Assembly (NCBI RefSeq): GCF_023703795.1 | Contig: NZ_CP098518.1 | Location: 1,054,001 to 1,118,000, forward strand | DNA from: Haloplanus sp. HW8-1 | Lineage (GTDB): Archaea > Halobacteriota > Halobacteria > Halobacteriales > Haloferacaceae | Direction: 5' to 3' | Length of the DNA stretch: 64,000 nucleotides | Part shown: piece by piece, positions 17,053 through 26,215 of the stretch | How the letters are laid out: each line of letters opens with the position of its first letter | How positions within the stretch are numbered: the first letter of the stretch is position 1 | Position numbers and translations under genes: made by a program | Notes under the pieces: generated by a model | Told to the model about the DNA's origin: nothing | What the model saw: the letters and a program-made list of their open reading frames with translations, nothing else | Database searches by the model: none

Positions 17053-17451
17053 ATGCCACTCTCCGATATCGAGTGGGACAGCGGTGCCCGAGCGGACAGC
17101 GGATCGGTGGTGGGAACTACCCCTGTCGGCGAATACGACGATGAAAAGCGGTTGCTCGTCGCGTTCCTCTCGGAAAACGCCGACAATGCGTACGGGAAAA
17201 CCGAAGTCATTCGTGGTGTCGACTTCGGTAACGACGCCCGCCCTGAGAAAATCCGCGACGTACTAACTGAGATTCGGGACCAACTGGCTGACGTCGCGCG
17301 CGACATCGTCGCAAGTGGAATGCTGATCGACGATATTCACGGAGCGCTCGATGAACGGGCTGCCGAAGGTGCGGTTGCGACGAAGGATATCGAGACGAGC
17401 GATGGAACGACGACACACTATCGACTCGAGACCGACGAAGACAAAGAATGA
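17053..17451 (+). CDS. Small soluble protein, possible winged helix, overlapping a PQQ lipoprotein gene
   Basis: 132 residues from ATG 17053. The middle (LVAFLSENADNAYGKTEVIR, then RDVLTEIRDQLADVARDIVA) looks like a winged-helix-type N-terminal helix pair plus a coiled segment; the end (IETSDGTTTHYRLETDED) could be a wing. The stop overlaps the start of the PQQ-propeller lipoprotein gene by 4 bp (ATGA), so the two are translationally coupled. A regulatory or chaperone role is possible but not shown. Confidence 0.6.
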   Translation: MPLSDIEWDSGARADSGSVVGTTPVGEYDDEKRLLVAFLSENADNAYGKTEVIRGVDFGNDARPEKIRDVLTEIRDQLADVARDIVASGMLIDDIHGALDERAAEGAVATKDIETSDGTTTHYRLETDEDKE

Positions 17452-18569
17452 TGTCTCCACGAAAGCCTGCCGACCGACCGGATACTGAATCCGGACGGCT
17501 CAAGTCTCAGTCTCCGGTTTCCCGCAGAACTGCCCTCCAGTCCTTCGGTATCCTCTTCGCTGGTATTGGTTCCGGGTGTATCGGTGAGTCTGGCCCATCC
17601 TCCGATCGGATCCGCTGGCGCAAGAGTATTCGTGGCCGACCGCTCCTCGACGGGGAGACACTCTACGTCATGGACCGACTGACGCTCCACGCGCCCTCAG
17701 CTACCGATGGGAGCTCACAGTGGACAGCCGAGTACAGCGAGAGCGACTTCGATCGGCAGCTCTGTCTCGGCAGTGACATCACCGTCGATACGGACCGAAT
17801 CTACGTTCCCGGTTGCGACGGACTCCGTGCCCCCCGGCGCTCGGACGGCAAACAGGCTTGGTTCGTCGGATCATCACTCAGACTGGGTGTCGGCCTCGGC
17901 GACGGGCAGGTGTACGCCAATGCCGAGGATCTACTCGCCATCGATACCGACAGTGGTGATGTCGTCTGGCGGGCGGATACGAGCGGTGACCGTCTCACGA
18001 CACCGGCCGCGACGGCAAACGGCGTTGTCTTCACTAATCGTGTCGACGGGGTCGTTACAGCGTTTGACCTCGATGGCGAGCGACGGCGGCAGTATCGGAC
18101 CGATACTGAGACGCGGAGCCCGACGGTTGCGGACGACACCGTCTACGTGGCTACGTCGACCGAGCCGGGACGGACAGGGAGACTGTTTGCGCTGAACCGT
18201 GTGGACGGCTCCGTTCGATGGGCAGTCGACACGCCGTCACCGAAACGTGGAACACGTCCAGTCGTCGACGACGATTCGGTGTATCTCGGCTGTAGCGGAC
18301 GGGAGCACGGGACGCTCGTCGTGCTCGACCGCTCGGACGGCTCCGAACGGTGGTCGTTCACGGACGAGAACAGCACTGTGTACGAACTCGCCGTGACTGC
18401 CGACGTGGTGTACGCTGGATCGAACGACAACCACGTCTATGCGTTCTCGCGGACGGGTGAAACCCTGTGGCAACTTGAGACGAACAGCGTCGTCGGGACG
18501 GTCGTCGCGGGGGTGAATCTCCTCTACGCGGCGAACAACGAACGGCTCTTCGCTGTCGACCTGTCGTAA
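17448..18569 (+). CDS. Tat-exported lipoprotein with PQQ-type beta-propeller
   Basis: 373 residues. A twin-arginine signal (SRRTALQSFGILFAGIGSGC) ends in a lipobox Cys. The mature part is a run of propeller blades with the repeated pattern W...T...DGxVYV/YLG...VVLDRxDGSERW (for example AVDTPSPKRGTRPVVDDDSV, VYAGSNDNHVYAF). Such BamB-like or PQQ-like propellers on the outer face act as protein-assembly scaffolds or sugar/redox binders; no PQQ dehydrogenase residues are visible, so a scaffold is more likely. Coupled to the upstream 17053 gene by a 4-bp overlap. Confidence 0.85.
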   Translation: MMSPRKPADRPDTESGRLKSQSPVSRRTALQSFGILFAGIGSGCIGESGPSSDRIRWRKSIRGRPLLDGETLYVMDRLTLHAPSATDGSSQWTAEYSESDFDRQLCLGSDITVDTDRIYVPGCDGLRAPRRSDGKQAWFVGSSLRLGVGLGDGQVYANAEDLLAIDTDSGDVVWRADTSGDRLTTPAATANGVVFTNRVDGVVTAFDLDGERRRQYRTDTETRSPTVADDTVYVATSTEPGRTGRLFALNRVDGSVRWAVDTPSPKRGTRPVVDDDSVYLGCSGREHGTLVVLDRSDGSERWSFTDENSTVYELAVTADVVYAGSNDNHVYAFSRTGETLWQLETNSVVGTVVAGVNLLYAANNERLFAVDLS

Positions 18570-18756
18570 TCGCCTCCGGCTTGGCGTACGCTCGTTCCCC
18601 GTGGGGGAGATTATGATCGATAACGGTACGACAGTAGTGATTCAGCTACCGGATATTGACTCGACCTAACTGCGGGTACGCGTGCTTTCGCTGGAGACGT
18701 CAACGTCGTTCTTCCACCGAACCACTTTCACGACCCGATACAAAATCGTCGATTCG

Positions 18757-20166
18757 ATGGTCTCCGCAAACCGGCGTACTGTCCTCCGGATGATTGGCCT
18801 CGTCGGTACGAGTAGCCTCGCAGGATGTGGCGGGCTTAACCCTTCCAGCAGTCCGAACGAACGTCCTCCAAACGCTCTCGGTACGTCGTGGTCTCCTCCA
18901 GCCGGGGAGTGGCGATTCCCCCAGGGCGACCTCCGACATACCGCACGGAGTCGACGCACACTTCGTTCTCAGCCTACGGATACGTGGCAGCACCGTCAGG
19001 ACGCTGCCGCCACAGAAGACGTCGTCTCGGGCGACGTCGTCGCCGCCACTAACGAGATAGTCGTGACTGCGACCGCACGTGATGCGAGTGTCGTCCTGTA
19101 CGCGTACGATGCGACCGATGGTGCCAAGCGCTGGCGACAGCAGATCGAGTTTTCGCGAGAACGTCGCTATCCACAATTCGGTGGGCTCGTCAATGGAACG
19201 GTGTATCTAACGGACACTCGAACAGACGTCGTCGCCGTCGACGTATCGGATGGAACCGTCCGATGGCGAGTAAACCTCCACGAGCGACTCGGTGAGACCG
19301 TTCCCGACCGCTTTCTCACTGGATCCGGACGCTCGGCAGATTGGTTCTCGCTGCTCCCGATGGCAACTCCCGACACGGTCTACATACAGTCCAGTTACGG
19401 GATTCATGGGCTCAACCCCGAAGATGGGAGCGAGCAGTGGCGAATCTACCTCGGGAATCGAAACGGCGACTCCCACGTGTTGGAGGATCTCGGTGGGCTC
19501 GCAGTACGTGCCAATCGGGTGTGGGCGAGCTACGGTGGCCCCACTCCAGCAGTATTCACGATCGAGATGTTCGATGGATCTCCGAGTATCGACCGCGCGA
19601 CTGCACCACTAGATCTTCCGGGTAGACCGGTCGTGACCAGTGACGGAGACGTCAGTATCGCCCGCAAAGTCGTCTGGTCGACGGATGCACGCGAGACGCT
19701 CGCGTTCGGGGTAGCCGGAGGCACAGGAGTTACGTGGCAATTCCCGGGTCTGGCGAGTTCCGGCGCTGCGGCGTTCTCCTCACTCGCGACGGATGGTGAG
19801 CGGATGTTCATCTGTGAAGGACACGAGCAACAGGAACTCTTCGTCGTCTATGCATTACGTGCCTCGACCGGCGGGATCGAATGGATCGTCCGAGACTCGC
19901 TCTCTGACCGAAACGTTGCAACAGCGTCCCCGGCAGAATTCAGACTCTGCCACCCCGTCGTCGCCGGCGACACCCTGGTCGTCGGGTACGGAATCGCTCC
20001 GGATCAAGAAACCGGCCAAGGAGAACTGATTGCACTCTCGACGAGTGACGGGCGCGAGCGCTGGCGAACCGATCTTTCGATTGCTCCCAGGGATGTTGCC
20101 GTTACTGTCGATCGTATCTACGTCGGCGGCCAGCAGAGAGGGATCCTCGCCTTCGCTAGGGACTGA
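18757..20166 (+). CDS. Second Tat lipoprotein with PQQ-type beta-propeller
   Basis: 469 residues from ATG 18757. The signal ANRRTVLRMIGLVGTSSLAG is followed by CGG. About seven blades can be traced (VVLYAYDATDGAKRW, TDVVAVDVSDGTVRW, HGLNPEDGSEQWR, VYALRASTGGIEW, LIALSTSDGRERWRTD). It follows the first propeller gene after ~190 bp in the same direction, with a possible promoter between. The pair likely arose by duplication and divergence. Cell-surface protein; ligand unknown. Confidence 0.85.
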   Translation: MVSANRRTVLRMIGLVGTSSLAGCGGLNPSSSPNERPPNALGTSWSPPAGEWRFPQGDLRHTARSRRTLRSQPTDTWQHRQDAAATEDVVSGDVVAATNEIVVTATARDASVVLYAYDATDGAKRWRQQIEFSRERRYPQFGGLVNGTVYLTDTRTDVVAVDVSDGTVRWRVNLHERLGETVPDRFLTGSGRSADWFSLLPMATPDTVYIQSSYGIHGLNPEDGSEQWRIYLGNRNGDSHVLEDLGGLAVRANRVWASYGGPTPAVFTIEMFDGSPSIDRATAPLDLPGRPVVTSDGDVSIARKVVWSTDARETLAFGVAGGTGVTWQFPGLASSGAAAFSSLATDGERMFICEGHEQQELFVVYALRASTGGIEWIVRDSLSDRNVATASPAEFRLCHPVVAGDTLVVGYGIAPDQETGQGELIALSTSDGRERWRTDLSIAPRDVAVTVDRIYVGGQQRGILAFARD

Positions 20167-20195
20167 CCACCTTCCAGCGGTTAACTTCGGATTAT

Positions 20196-20790
20196 TTGAG
20201 TTACTGGTCTCGCGTCCCCAGAGCACATAGCCGAGACCGATGTCGCTCAGCGAGACGCCGGCACCGACTCCGGCTCCGACCAGGAACTCCTCGTCCTCGT
20301 CTTCGGACGAACTCCGGCCGTACCTCTTTTGGAGGTCACCTTTGCTCTGAACGGAACTACCTCGTGGAGCATAATCTTGGCCACGTCGTCATTATCGGTG
20401 TCTCCTTGACTGCGATCAGTTTCTTCTGAGGCAGGTATCCGACAGGAGCCACCTTCAGCGCCGACGTTCGAATTTTCGTTCGCCAGCGCGTACAGTCGCC
20501 CCGAATTATCACCGATGTAGATGACGCTGTCGACGACTACGGGCGGTGTGTTGACCCGATCTTCGAGCTGGTGACTCCAATACATCTCGCCGGAGGCGGC
20601 GTCGGTACTGAACACGTTCCCCGCATCGCTTCCGATGACGACACTCTGGTCGTCGGAGCCGACGACGGTGGGTGGTTGGCTGAGTCTTTGTCCCCCATCG
20701 AATCGCCACTGCTCTTCTCCCGTGTCCCGATTGAGGGCGTACAGGTTTCCATCGGTCGCGGCCACGTACACGGTAGAGTTAGCAGCGCCC
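20196..20790 (-). pseudogene. Truncated and frameshifted PQQ-propeller gene
   Basis: The minus strand from ~20785 encodes three blades (STVYVAATDGNLYALN, SVVIGSDAGNVFSTDAASG, SVIYIGDNSGRLYAL) with no start codon or signal, so the 5' part is lost. After ~20360 the sense frame shifts: a different frame reads SSSEDEDEEFLVGAGVGAG followed by VSLSDIGLGYVLWGR, a likely membrane-anchored tail. It faces the intact propeller genes tail to tail and may be a relic of a third family member. Confidence 0.6.
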
Positions 20791-20920
20791 CTCGTTTACT
20801 TTAAATCACTCAGTGTCGAAACGGCAGTCCAACAAGTGCGCGTGTGTCTCAAACTAGTGATTGTAGCGTCCCGCGATTTTTTGGGTTGAACGAACTTCGG
20901 AATAGTATGAGGCGTCGTAC

Positions 20921-21301
20921 GTGTCTCTATCTGTGCGCTGGATCCTCACGAGTGGGTGTCTCGGCCAGACAGACCAGCCGACGACGAAAATTGCCTGGAT
21001 ACACCTCGAGAATAACCGCGACGAAGCCCGTCACGTCACTGTCGTTATCGAGCGAAACGACGAGGAGGTGTTCAGAGCGACCACCCAACTCGGTACCAGC
21101 GTTGAGCAATCAACGCGCAGGATAGACGACCCCGTGAAAGGAGCGGGACACTACACGGTTTATTTCGACATCGGCGACCAAGTGGTTCACCTTCGCCCCT
21201 CGGAATATGCAGACGTAACCGACCCCTGTGTCGGTATTCAGTACGCGTTTCGTGATCAAGAGACGACGGGATTCGAACTCAAACCCATCGGTGAGTGTTA
21301 A
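20921..21301 (+). CDS. Small lipoprotein with Ig-like domain, start uncertain
   Basis: 126 residues from GTG 20921. The lipobox-like LTSGCLG near residues 9-15 precedes a beta-sandwich domain (IAWIHLENNRDEARHVTVVI, then GHYTVYFDIGDQVVHLRPSE). This resembles small haloarchaeal exported Ig-like lipoproteins. The signal before the Cys is too short. ATG 20907 in another frame gives MRRRTCLYLCAG, a good signal start, so a small indel near 20940 may separate the two. Functional state unclear. Confidence 0.5.
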   Translation: MSLSVRWILTSGCLGQTDQPTTKIAWIHLENNRDEARHVTVVIERNDEEVFRATTQLGTSVEQSTRRIDDPVKGAGHYTVYFDIGDQVVHLRPSEYADVTDPCVGIQYAFRDQETTGFELKPIGEC

Positions 21302-21492
21302 GTCTCCCCTCGGTCCGTGACGTCGAGTCCAGGCAAGTCTCGTGGCCGACTCGCGTGCTGTATTCGGCTTCGCCTTGACAGATTATCAGTGGTTGGGGAT
21401 TCCAATAGAACCGATGGAACGTAAATCGATAGACTACGACGAATGTTATAATCATCCAACCTTTGATAGGAGGATCACCCACAATATCGACT

Positions 21493-22197
21493 ATGCAGAT
21501 AGAATTCGATGGAACCACTGCTCACAATCGGCTACGAGCAATCTATCGCTACCTGTTCGCCCTGTTTTGGTGGGTATACAGCGGTTGCTCGTGGGTAGCG
21601 GGGCAGACCAGAAACATGACTCGGGAGGTGCGACGCTGGGCTGGCTCAGTAACGAGTACTCTGTCTGACTCTTTCAGCGCTGCTCTCGGGGCCGAGAGAA
21701 CGAGACGTGTGCTGGAACGCGTGACGAATGGTCTCATCGGGATTCGCAGGGAGATCTCGGTCGTGGCCTTCCTGAGTGCACCGTTCCTCGCCTTTGAAAC
21801 CGAGTGGTGGGTCGTGACCAACTCCAGTTACCGCCATATCGAGTCGATGGCAGTCGGTACGTGGACGGGAGCGAATCCGGAACCGCTCGTCTTCGTAGGT
21901 GTTGCCACAATCGTTGCTGTTGCTACTCTGTTCACGGTCTTCAATTCAGGATTGATCCCAGCCACCGTCCTCGCGATGGCACCGACGTTCGGTATCGGAT
22001 TCGCGCGCTATGGACTCTCGACCGAGTACTATGGCACAGTCGGAATCCCCGATGCGACAGCCATCGGTCTGATGACTGCTGTAGTGGTCGGTCTCCCACT
22101 GGGGGTGACGGGTTTCTTGATTGGTACCGTACTTCGACGAATCAGGGGACACTTCGAGGATCAGTCGGGAGCTGGCGAGGCGTCGATGCAGGCCTAG
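21493..22197 (+). CDS. Polytopic membrane protein, unknown
   Basis: 234 residues from ATG 21493. A basic N-terminal region with an amphipathic or hydrophobic patch (LFALFWWVYSGCSWVAG) is followed by about four membrane helices (near 95-115, 135-155, 158-180 and 195-220) and an acidic tail. No motif recognised. It overlaps no neighbour; a hypothetical haloarchaeal membrane protein. Confidence 0.5.
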   Translation: MQIEFDGTTAHNRLRAIYRYLFALFWWVYSGCSWVAGQTRNMTREVRRWAGSVTSTLSDSFSAALGAERTRRVLERVTNGLIGIRREISVVAFLSAPFLAFETEWWVVTNSSYRHIESMAVGTWTGANPEPLVFVGVATIVAVATLFTVFNSGLIPATVLAMAPTFGIGFARYGLSTEYYGTVGIPDATAIGLMTAVVVGLPLGVTGFLIGTVLRRIRGHFEDQSGAGEASMQA

Positions 22198-22257
22198 CCC
22201 TGAACAGGAAACCGATACACGTCGGAGAATTGCGGAAGACGTAACGAACGCTTCTGC

Positions 22258-23304
22258 TCACCAGCGTGGATACCAGGCCGCCTGTCCCGGCGTGTGGTGG
22301 TGCCACAGGTCATCGTCAAGCAGCCCCGACTTTCGCCACCTGAAGCGTCCATTTACGGTGTAACTGAACTGTTCTTCGACGGTGTCGGTGGTGATGACGG
22401 CACGCTGGCACGCCGTGAAGGACTGACGGGCAGCATCACTCTCGGGTGTGACTGCCTGTTCGACGACTCCATCGGAGCGCTTCGAGCGGTCGTCGATGTG
22501 GAGAGCGTCCACCGGCACGCCGCCGACTCCAAGGGTAGCAGATTCGACCTGTCCGTCAGCATGGGTGACGAGTCTGATCTGGTCGCTTCGATAGTTGCTT
22601 GCGTGTCTGGCTGTCGGGCTTGCGAAAATCGTCCCGGTGATATCGACGACGTAGCCGGCACCGCCGGCGTGTTTCGTTGCGCGAACGCGATACCAGCGAT
22701 CGAACCCGCCGACGTCGTTCACGCCGCGGATGCGCGAGATGCTGACCGGCTGTGTGTCCTCCGTGAATCGTTCTGAGTGCTCCGAACCGTTCTGCCGAAG
22801 CGTGCATTCCGGTCCAGTAGTCAGGAGAGCGTCGTCAAGTGCCCAGAGCAGGTCGTCCGGGACGTCGACACCGACGAACAGGTGGGTGTCGATACGGTCG
22901 CCGCTCGGGGTGGCAGCGACGACGGACGTTTCCGGACCCCAACTGTTGCGGGCGAAGCCGTACGAACGGCCATCGGCCGCGCATGCCTCCATCAGGGCTG
23001 CCTGTGCGTCGGCTCCAACGACCGCCGTGGCAATCTCAGCCTGAAGAGAGTCGGTGATGGAATCAACGCTCGCATCGGCCGGATAGACCGCAACGTCGGC
23101 ATTCGATGGGTCGGAGGTTCTGTCGAGGCTCTCGGCTCGTGACAGGGTGACTCCTTCAGCGGCGAATACCGTGTGGTTTCCGAGCTCGGATGGAGTGTTC
23201 CCATTCGTCGATGAGCCGTCTATCCATCCAGAACAGCCAGCAGACGTGCCAGCAGCTCCGACTGCCATAGTCGCGAGGAGGGCGCGACGCGATAGCGGGG
23301 GCAT
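22258..23304 (-). CDS. Tat-exported lipoprotein, unknown domain
   Basis: 348 residues from ATG 23304. Signal SRRALLATMAVGAAGTSAGC with the lipobox Cys at ~24. Residues 50-140 have alternating strands and helices (NADVAVYPADASVDSITDSL, IATAVVGADAQAALMEAC) that could bind a ligand. The second half contains WYRVRATKHAGGAGYVVDIT and is beta-rich. No family recognised. The longer frame to 23376 lacks a better signal. It lies next to the ABC operon on the same strand, about 75 bp after it. Confidence 0.65.
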   Translation of the reverse strand: MPPLSRRALLATMAVGAAGTSAGCSGWIDGSSTNGNTPSELGNHTVFAAEGVTLSRAESLDRTSDPSNADVAVYPADASVDSITDSLQAEIATAVVGADAQAALMEACAADGRSYGFARNSWGPETSVVAATPSGDRIDTHLFVGVDVPDDLLWALDDALLTTGPECTLRQNGSEHSERFTEDTQPVSISRIRGVNDVGGFDRWYRVRATKHAGGAGYVVDITGTIFASPTARHASNYRSDQIRLVTHADGQVESATLGVGGVPVDALHIDDRSKRSDGVVEQAVTPESDAARQSFTACQRAVITTDTVEEQFSYTVNGRFRWRKSGLLDDDLWHHHTPGQAAWYPRW

Positions 23305-23378
23305 TCGACTGCGAAAGTCGAGTAGACGACACGAAAGCGTTCGGGTTTCCGAGTAGGCCCCGTCTCGAGGTGCCACTC

Positions 23379-23960
23379 CTATATCGGCAATCGTCGTTTT
23401 TCTTCGATACCGAGACGGATCTGGTACTCGAGCGTTTCCCAGTCGTCACCCCTCGAATACCGTGAGTCTCGTCCATCGAACTTCTCCACGATGTAGTGCG
23501 TCCCCGCGCTTGGAAGGTCGTCGCCGCGAAGTTCATATCGTCTGCTGATACTCTCACCGGGATCGAGCGGTCGGGTTATCGGCGTCCCATTCAACGACAT
23601 CGACGACCCGCCACGGTCGACTTCTACGTGAGTGGATGCCTCGTACGATGGGGAGTACAGCGTCGTCTTCCACGTGTCTTCGCCGGGGGTCGGCGACGGA
23701 GCGAGTGCGAGGACGCCGAATGGCCAGACGCCGTAGCTCCGGATTCGAATCGGGTCGTCGGCCGTGTTCTCCAGCGTAAGGATGAGTGCGGCCGGATGTT
23801 CGATCGTCGCGTCAGCGACCGCGATGCGTACTGACAGCGAGAGCGAGTCTAGAGGCGTCTCCGTAGCCGTGTTGGTGATTCGATATTCGGTATCACCGAG
23901 ACACCCGGAGAGACCAGCGATGGACAGCGTACTTGCCGTCAAGAACGTTCGGCGCTTCAT
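23379..23960 (-). CDS. Lipoprotein encoded last in an ABC-export operon
   Basis: 193 residues. Signal MKRRTFLTASTLSIAGLSGC with lipobox. The domain is immunoglobulin-like (HPAALILTLENTADDPIRIR, ESISRRYELRGDDLPSAGTH), like extracellular accessory proteins of haloarchaeal transporters. Its ATG overlaps the ATPase stop by 4 bp, so it belongs to the three-gene operon permease-ATPase-lipoprotein. A partner at the outer face of the exporter is inferred; no ligand motif is visible. Confidence 0.7.
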   Translation of the reverse strand: MKRRTFLTASTLSIAGLSGCLGDTEYRITNTATETPLDSLSLSVRIAVADATIEHPAALILTLENTADDPIRIRSYGVWPFGVLALAPSPTPGEDTWKTTLYSPSYEASTHVEVDRGGSSMSLNGTPITRPLDPGESISRRYELRGDDLPSAGTHYIVEKFDGRDSRYSRGDDWETLEYQIRLGIEEKRRLPI

Positions 23961-24712
23961 CGCGGCTCACCCCCGTCGTCGACACGGGCGTCGGTGAGTT
24001 CGACGAACACGTCTTCCATCGTCGCGTCCTCGGGAGATGCAGTCCGATTTCGGAGTTCGTCGAGCGTTCCCTCGGCAACGAACTTCCCCTCGTGGAGGAC
24101 ACCGATCCGGTCACAGACCAGTTCGACCTGCCCGAGAACGTGACTGGAAAAGAACACCGTTGCACCACGCTGGGTCTCCTCGTGGACGATTTCCCGCACT
24201 CGCCGGACGCCGTGTGGGTCGAGGCCGCTGAACGGTTCGTCCAAGATGAGTAGTTCGGGGTCACCGACGAGCGCCATCGCGAGCGCCAACCGTTGCTCCA
24301 TTCCACTGGAGAACTCACCCGCATCGTCGTCGACGGCATCTCCGAGTCCCACGCGTTCGAGGAGTGCTGCTGGATCGTCGTCGACGCGTTTCGTCTCTGC
24401 GACGAACGCGATATGCTGACGGGCGGATCGGTCCTCGTAGAGACCAAATCGATCCGGAAGCACCCCGATTCGGTCGTGAACCTCGACGATGTCACGTCGT
24501 GGATTGCGACCGAGGACGCGAACCGTTCCTGAAGTCGGTCGCAGATAATCGAGCAACAGTCCGATCGTCGTCGATTTGCCAGCACCGTTCGGGCCGAGAA
24601 ATCCGTACGTTTCGCCGCGCTCGACTGTCAGGTCAAGGCTATCGACGGCGCGAACGTCGCCGTACTCCTTAGTCACCGCGTTAGCTTCGATTGCGGGCCC
24701 TGACGAACTCAT
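23957..24712 (-). CDS. ABC transporter ATP-binding protein
   Basis: 251 residues. Walker A GPNGAGKST (~residues 39-47), Walker B LLILDEPFSGLDP (~155-167) and switch His in FFSSHVLGQVE. The signature loop reads FSSGMEQRLALAMAL, where LSGGQ is usual; the M and paired S are shared with some NosF/CcmA-type ATPases. Short ABC-2-type ATPases like this drive export. It overlaps the permease (upstream) and the lipoprotein (downstream) by 4 bp each, so all three are translationally coupled. Substrate unknown. Confidence 0.92.
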   Translation of the reverse strand: MSSSGPAIEANAVTKEYGDVRAVDSLDLTVERGETYGFLGPNGAGKSTTIGLLLDYLRPTSGTVRVLGRNPRRDIVEVHDRIGVLPDRFGLYEDRSARQHIAFVAETKRVDDDPAALLERVGLGDAVDDDAGEFSSGMEQRLALAMALVGDPELLILDEPFSGLDPHGVRRVREIVHEETQRGATVFFSSHVLGQVELVCDRIGVLHEGKFVAEGTLDELRNRTASPEDATMEDVFVELTDARVDDGGEPR

Positions 24713-25590
24713 ACTGCGTCACCTCTGGTGAAGACACGGCGAGCGAGAGCTACCGGCACCACCACCCAGACGAGGAGGACGACCGAACTCAGTGCGGGAT
24801 GGAGGTACCATGGACCGCCGCCGTCGAATGCTGCCTCAACGACGAAGGCGTTCACAGAGACACCTGGAGCGAGTTTGGTGTAGACGATGTGGAACAGTTC
24901 CGTCGAGTTGCCGACGTCGAGAAACCAGTTCGTCAGGACGTTATACGCGCCATCGGGGGTCAGTCTGAGCGCGAGAAAGAGCGGCCCACTCGCCGGCGCA
25001 TCGTATGGGTCGACCGGAATGCCGGTGACGGCCGTATAGAGCGACGTGACGATCTGACTCCAGAACAGCGTCACGAGAAAATACGCGAATACCCCTGTCG
25101 CGGCGGTCACGGTTCGTCGGGTGACCGTCGAGACGAACACGCCGACGGCGACCATCGCGCTGGCGAGTAACAGTGTTGCGACGAGCGTTCCGAGGAAGGG
25201 AAGCAGACCGAACGTGCCGTGTTCGACGAGGCCGATTCCGGCGAGAACGAGCGTTGCCGCGACGATCGCCGTCCCGATGCCCACGAACCGCCCAGTCGTC
25301 TTCCCGAAGAGGATCTGCGTCCGCGTCAGCGGCAATCCGAGGAGGAATTTGATACTACCAGTGGTTCGTTCACCGATGAGTGACTGATACGATAGGAGGA
25401 GGGCACCGATCGGGAGGAACAGGTCGACGCCGATCTGGATGTATCCGATGGTGATATTTCGTCCGACCGCATCCCACCCGGCGTAGGTCGGTCGGAACCC
25501 CCAAAGGACGACGAAGAGAGCGAGTATCCACGCTCCCTTGGAGGTGAGGACTGTCCGGTATTCGCTGCGTGCAAGCGGGGACCACCGCAT
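24709..25590 (-). CDS. ABC-2-type permease (NosY-like)
   Basis: 293 residues with six predicted helices. The layout fits ABC-2 permeases near copper-enzyme or multidrug exporters: N-terminal LARSEYRTVLTSKGAW, SYQSLIGERTTGSIKFLLG (the conserved ExTTGxxK..L loop), and a large external region between helices 5 and 6 (~200-265). First gene of the operon; the last codons overlap the ATPase start by 4 bp. Likely promoter at 25595-25620. Confidence 0.88.
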   Translation of the reverse strand: MRWSPLARSEYRTVLTSKGAWILALFVVLWGFRPTYAGWDAVGRNITIGYIQIGVDLFLPIGALLLSYQSLIGERTTGSIKFLLGLPLTRTQILFGKTTGRFVGIGTAIVAATLVLAGIGLVEHGTFGLLPFLGTLVATLLLASAMVAVGVFVSTVTRRTVTAATGVFAYFLVTLFWSQIVTSLYTAVTGIPVDPYDAPASGPLFLALRLTPDGAYNVLTNWFLDVGNSTELFHIVYTKLAPGVSVNAFVVEAAFDGGGPWYLHPALSSVVLLVWVVVPVALARRVFTRGDAV

Positions 25591-25735
25591 GGCTGGAGAG
25601 ACAGCAAGCCGTCACAAAAGCTCTGCTCTTGTACGCTCAGTGTCTGCTTTCGGCCCCGTCTTCGCGCGGGACCGCTGCCCCACCCATCACGACAACGTCC
25701 AATTCATTTTTACGCCGTCCGTTGGGCTACCCAGT

Positions 25736-26215
25736 ATGCAGAGACGTGCCCTCCTCGCGTCACTACCGACCGTTCTCGCGGGCTGTTCGGTCGCGCCTGC
25801 GGGTCCCTCGACGACGGCGTACCCCGCAAGTCAACCGAACATCTTCGTTTCGTTCAATTGGGACAGTGATCGCTCGGAACTGACCGTTCGATTCGAGCGG
25901 GGGAATCAGCTGACAGCAGCGAATACCGCGCTCCTCGTGGTGCGAACGGAGGCCGATACACTCCACCGAACGGTCTGGGTCGCGAGCGACGAGGTGTCCG
26001 ATCGTGGCGACCCTGTCGATACCTTCCCCATTTCGCCGGGAGCGAGGGTGATTCACGAGATGCCAGAACCAGCCGCTGCACGCCTCGTGTGGGTCGCTCC
26101 GGACGGCAATCGCTCACGGGCGGTCGCCCAGTGGACCCCGCCGACCCAGTCGGCGACGCCCACATCCAGTTCAACCGACTCGACGACAGTCCCGCGGACG
26201 GGGAACACGGAATGA
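25736..26215 (+). CDS. Small lipoprotein, Ig-like
   Basis: 159 residues from ATG 25736. Signal MQRRALLASLPTVLAGC with a lipobox Cys. The mature domain (FVSFNWDSDRSELTVRFERG, ALLVVRTEADTLHRTVWV) is beta-rich, and a Thr/Ser-rich tail follows, probably O-glycosylated. Its stop overlaps the ATG of the next gene by 4 bp, so the two products are made together at the surface. The frame extends upstream, but those codons lack a signal. Confidence 0.65.
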   Translation: MQRRALLASLPTVLAGCSVAPAGPSTTAYPASQPNIFVSFNWDSDRSELTVRFERGNQLTAANTALLVVRTEADTLHRTVWVASDEVSDRGDPVDTFPISPGARVIHEMPEPAAARLVWVAPDGNRSRAVAQWTPPTQSATPTSSSTDSTTVPRTGNTE

